DNA of 64,000 nucleotides from Paenibacillus arenilitoris (GTDB lineage Bacteria > Bacillota > Bacilli > Paenibacillales > Paenibacillaceae): contig NZ_JACXIY010000037.1 in the NCBI RefSeq assembly GCF_014705655.1, positions 1-64,000 of the forward strand. The letters are read 5' to 3'. Position 1 is the stretch's first letter; each line of letters begins with the position of its first letter. Below the pieces are notes generated by a model that saw only the letters and a program-made list of their open reading frames with translations, had not been told where the DNA came from and made no database searches. Below, piece after piece: positions 62,039-64,000 of the stretch. The position numbers were made by a program, and so were the translations under genes.

Positions 62039-62101
62039 CAAAACAAATCTTCCTTTGGCATGGAGGAAGTTTAACAGAATGGAAAAGAAGGAGGAGGTCT
62101 T

Positions 62102-62386
62102 TTGTTAATCGAGGTGGTATCGGCTGGGCCAGGGTGTTCCATTTGTCAAAAAGCGCTAAAGCTGGTGAAGCAAGCAGCGGCGGAATTTCCGCAAATCGAG
62201 ATTCGGGAGCTGCATGTGGTCGATCAGTTTGAACGTCTCCAGGAACTGAACGTTTTCAGCGCCGGAGCGATTCTCATCAACGGGAAAGCGGAATTCAGCT
62301 CTTTGCCCGCACTGCCCAAGCTTCGTGAGCGTGTGCACGAATTGCTGCATCATGAAGATCTAATACGAAATAAAAGGAGAAACTAA
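62102..62386 (+). CDS. Small thioredoxin-family protein
   Basis: This 94-residue protein has a redox motif C12-S-I-C15 in GPGCSICQKA and a thioredoxin-like fold pattern ending near ILINGKAEFSSLP, where the cis-Pro region would be. It probably passes electrons to or from the CcdA-like protein encoded next (start overlaps its last base). The start is a TTG after AAGGAGGAGG. Confidence 0.85.
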   Translation: MLIEVVSAGPGCSICQKALKLVKQAAAEFPQIEIRELHVVDQFERLQELNVFSAGAILINGKAEFSSLPALPKLRERVHELLHHEDLIRNKRRN

Positions 62387-63081
62387 TGGAAGATTTATAT
62401 CATTTTACGATCACGGGCGGAATTTCCGCCTCTACTTACATCCTTGTCTTCATCGTCGGCATCGTGAGCGCGGTATTGGCATGCTATTTGCCTGTGCTTG
62501 CCATGTTTGCGGGTTATGTCCAGAAAGGAGCGGCCGGCGATAAAAGAAAAGCCCTTGTGATCGCGATCAACTTTATCTTAGGTATGATTGTCACTTCGCT
62601 GTTGATCGGTTTGATCATCGCGCTGCTCGGCCAGCAGTTCCTGCCCTTTGTCGAGAAATACCATTTATTGACCTGGGTTCCGCCCGTCTTTGACCTATTG
62701 GCCGGGCTTCAGCTGCTTGGCGTCATTACATTCGCGATGCCCGCTTTCCAGAAGCCGATGAGCCGGCCGGACCTCCCGCCAAGCAACATGGCCGCTTTCA
62801 AGCTGGGGATTCCTTACGGACTGGTCATTTCACCCTGTGCAATCCCCATCTTTTTTGCGCTGATTAGCTATATCGCCCTTCAAGGAAGCCCGCTTCACGG
62901 AGCGCTGCTCATGACTACCTATACGCTTGGGAAAGGCGTGATACTCGCGCTTGTTGCCGTCTTCTCCATTTCCATTCTAAGCAAATTGTCCAAATGGAGC
63001 GGTCCTGTCAAAAAAGTCGCCGGCTACCTCTCCATCGCAATCGGTATCGTTTTTCTGGTTATTGGGTTTTTAAAATTATAG
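62386..63081 (+). CDS. CcdA/DsbD-type thiol-disulfide membrane transporter
   Basis: This 231-residue protein has about six membrane helices. The two redox cysteines typical of CcdA lie in helix contexts: VLACYLPV (Cys33) and ISPCAIPI. Such proteins move reducing power from cytoplasmic thioredoxin to outer-surface partners, for example in cytochrome c maturation. It is co-transcribed with the small thioredoxin. No cytochrome maturation genes are present here. Confidence 0.9.
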   Translation: MEDLYHFTITGGISASTYILVFIVGIVSAVLACYLPVLAMFAGYVQKGAAGDKRKALVIAINFILGMIVTSLLIGLIIALLGQQFLPFVEKYHLLTWVPPVFDLLAGLQLLGVITFAMPAFQKPMSRPDLPPSNMAAFKLGIPYGLVISPCAIPIFFALISYIALQGSPLHGALLMTTYTLGKGVILALVAVFSISILSKLSKWSGPVKKVAGYLSIAIGIVFLVIGFLKL

Positions 63082-63126
63082 GTTGGCGGAGCATACATTC
63101 CGTTATAATGATGGAGGAATTCATTC

Positions 63127-63771
63127 ATGTCATTAAAGCAAACGCTGGAAGAAATGAAACAACAGTTTGTCGCCCATTCGCCCGCGGAAGTGCTGGCCGA
63201 GATGTTCCGTTCGATCCGGGAGCAGCAGGAATCGGGCGTGCGGCATGGCCTGCAGGAAGGGCAGAAGGCGAAAGATTTTTCGCTGAATAATCCGATGGGC
63301 ATCCCCGTTCACTTGTACGACGAACTAGCCAAAGGACCTGTCGTTCTCACCTTCTACCGCGGCGGCTGGTGCCCCTTCTGCAACGCGCAGCTCCGGGCGT
63401 ATCAGAAATTGCTGCCGGAGATTCATGCGCTGGGCGCCAGGCTCATCGCCGTTAGCCCGCAAAGCCCGGACAATACGCTTTCCCATCAGGAGAAGGAAGA
63501 ACTGCGATTCCAGGTGCTGAGCGATACGAACGGTCTGGTGGCCGCCTATTACAATATTTTGTACGACGTGCCGCCGTACCTTCAGGAGATCATGACGAAC
63601 AAGTTCAAGCTGGATCTGGCCGAATACAACGCGACCGAGCGGTGGATCCTTCCCATCCCTTCCACCTTCATGATCGACGAATCCGGCATGATCCGTTCCG
63701 CGTACGTTAACCCGGATTTCATGAAGCGCCCCGATCCGGAGGATATCCTGGCTGAGTTAAGGAAGTTGTGA
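63127..63771 (+). CDS. Peroxiredoxin-like protein (AhpC/TSA family)
   Basis: This 214-residue protein has the redox block YRGGWCPFCNAQL with Cys82 and Cys85 (CxxC), then a thioredoxin-fold peroxiredoxin domain. The N-terminal helical part (about 1-45) is an extension seen in these larger relatives. It probably reduces peroxides or disulfides. It lies 45 nt after the CcdA gene on the same strand and may belong to the same redox unit. Confidence 0.9.
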   Translation: MSLKQTLEEMKQQFVAHSPAEVLAEMFRSIREQQESGVRHGLQEGQKAKDFSLNNPMGIPVHLYDELAKGPVVLTFYRGGWCPFCNAQLRAYQKLLPEIHALGARLIAVSPQSPDNTLSHQEKEELRFQVLSDTNGLVAAYYNILYDVPPYLQEIMTNKFKLDLAEYNATERWILPIPSTFMIDESGMIRSAYVNPDFMKRPDPEDILAELRKL

Positions 63772-63902
63772 AAATAAGATGGATACATGAGTCTGCAACG
63801 GGGTGATATTTGGCTCGTCCAGAAGCCTGGAGCGATTTTGATTCGATCTGTAAAACAAGCGTTCCTGGCTGCCGACCTCCTGAGACAATATCCAATTGCA
63901 AA

Positions 63903-63925
63903 TGGTCCACGGAGCCCGTGGACCA
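63903..63925. terminator. Perfect hairpin near the right edge
   Basis: TGGTCCACGG and CCGTGGACCA pair across AGC. It lies after the stop of the minus-strand edge gene and has no strong T run. Confidence 0.4.
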
Positions 63926-63945
63926 ATGCTTCTTCTGATTATAGT

Positions 63946-64000
63946 CTAGCCGTCGAGCAGCGTCATCTGATCTTTCATATAACGCGTGCCGTGAACGACA
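63946..64000 (-). CDS. C-terminal end of an unidentified gene (partial)
   Basis: The minus strand reads in one frame VVHGTRYMKDQMTLLDG then stop. The hairpin at 63903-63925 follows it. Too short to assign a family. Confidence 0.4.
   Translation of the reverse strand, partial: VVHGTRYMKDQMTLLDG

Overview
The window looks like chromosomal DNA of a Paenibacillaceae bacterium (Paenibacillus or Cohnella type). It is GC-rich and starts with the 5' end of a Firmicutes-type 16S rRNA gene. It is dominated by large-lipoprotein sugar ABC importers, YesM/YesN-like two-component proteins and many AraC regulators, all typical of that family. No tRNA, CRISPR array, prophage or insertion sequence was recognised.

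Layout. 1-16 kb: the 16S start with its promoter and leader, a diguanylate cyclase, a TipA-like MerR regulator with a clear operator, a polysaccharide deacetylase/methyltransferase pair, an AraC gene broken by two one-base indels, a UvrD-like helicase with a degenerate NERD domain, a DrrAB-like exporter, a GDPD-like protein, a PhyH dioxygenase and an AraC regulator. 13.4-42.7 kb: a large glycan-use region. A long minus-strand operon encodes a sugar-binding lipoprotein, two permeases, a YesM-like kinase, a cytoplasmic GH38 mannosidase, a mannose-6-phosphate isomerase fusion and a ROK kinase. Nearby are a 1578-residue secreted GH38 mannosidase with three discoidin-like modules, an orphan YesN-like response regulator, an AraC gene divergent from a second ABC importer plus a cytoplasmic sulfatase, a secreted GH85 endo-beta-N-acetylglucosaminidase with cohesin-like and dockerin modules, and an isomerase/oxidoreductase pair. 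I read this as capture of N-glycans outside the cell, import, then trimming to mannose and fructose-6-phosphate.

42.8-48 kb: a GntR/YtrB-like ABC operon ending in an unlisted 40-residue membrane peptide, a DEAD-box helicase and an M20 dipeptidase. 48.3-59 kb: a second glycan region with N-acetylneuraminate lyase, a secreted and a cytoplasmic Asp-box (sialidase-fold) protein, an lpl-type ABC importer, a membrane-bound AraC regulator and a divergent AraC. 59-64 kb: a phosphoesterase, a palindrome-rich non-coding block, an OmpR-type two-component system divergent from a thioredoxin/CcdA operon, a peroxiredoxin-like gene, and the tail of another gene at the right edge.

The strongest unexplained signals are non-coding: (a) a roughly 270-bp intergenic element in two copies (36.6 and 47.9 kb), each a hairpin plus four TTTAGTTTCAAA-type palindromes at conserved spacing; (b) a 29-nt motif at the same distance upstream of the mannoside-importer operon and the secreted mannosidase; (c) a 42-nt motif exactly 19 nt upstream of the -10 box of two separate operons; (d) cre-like sites at most of the sugar promoters. 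Together (b)-(d) suggest that the scattered glycan genes are wired into a few regulons.
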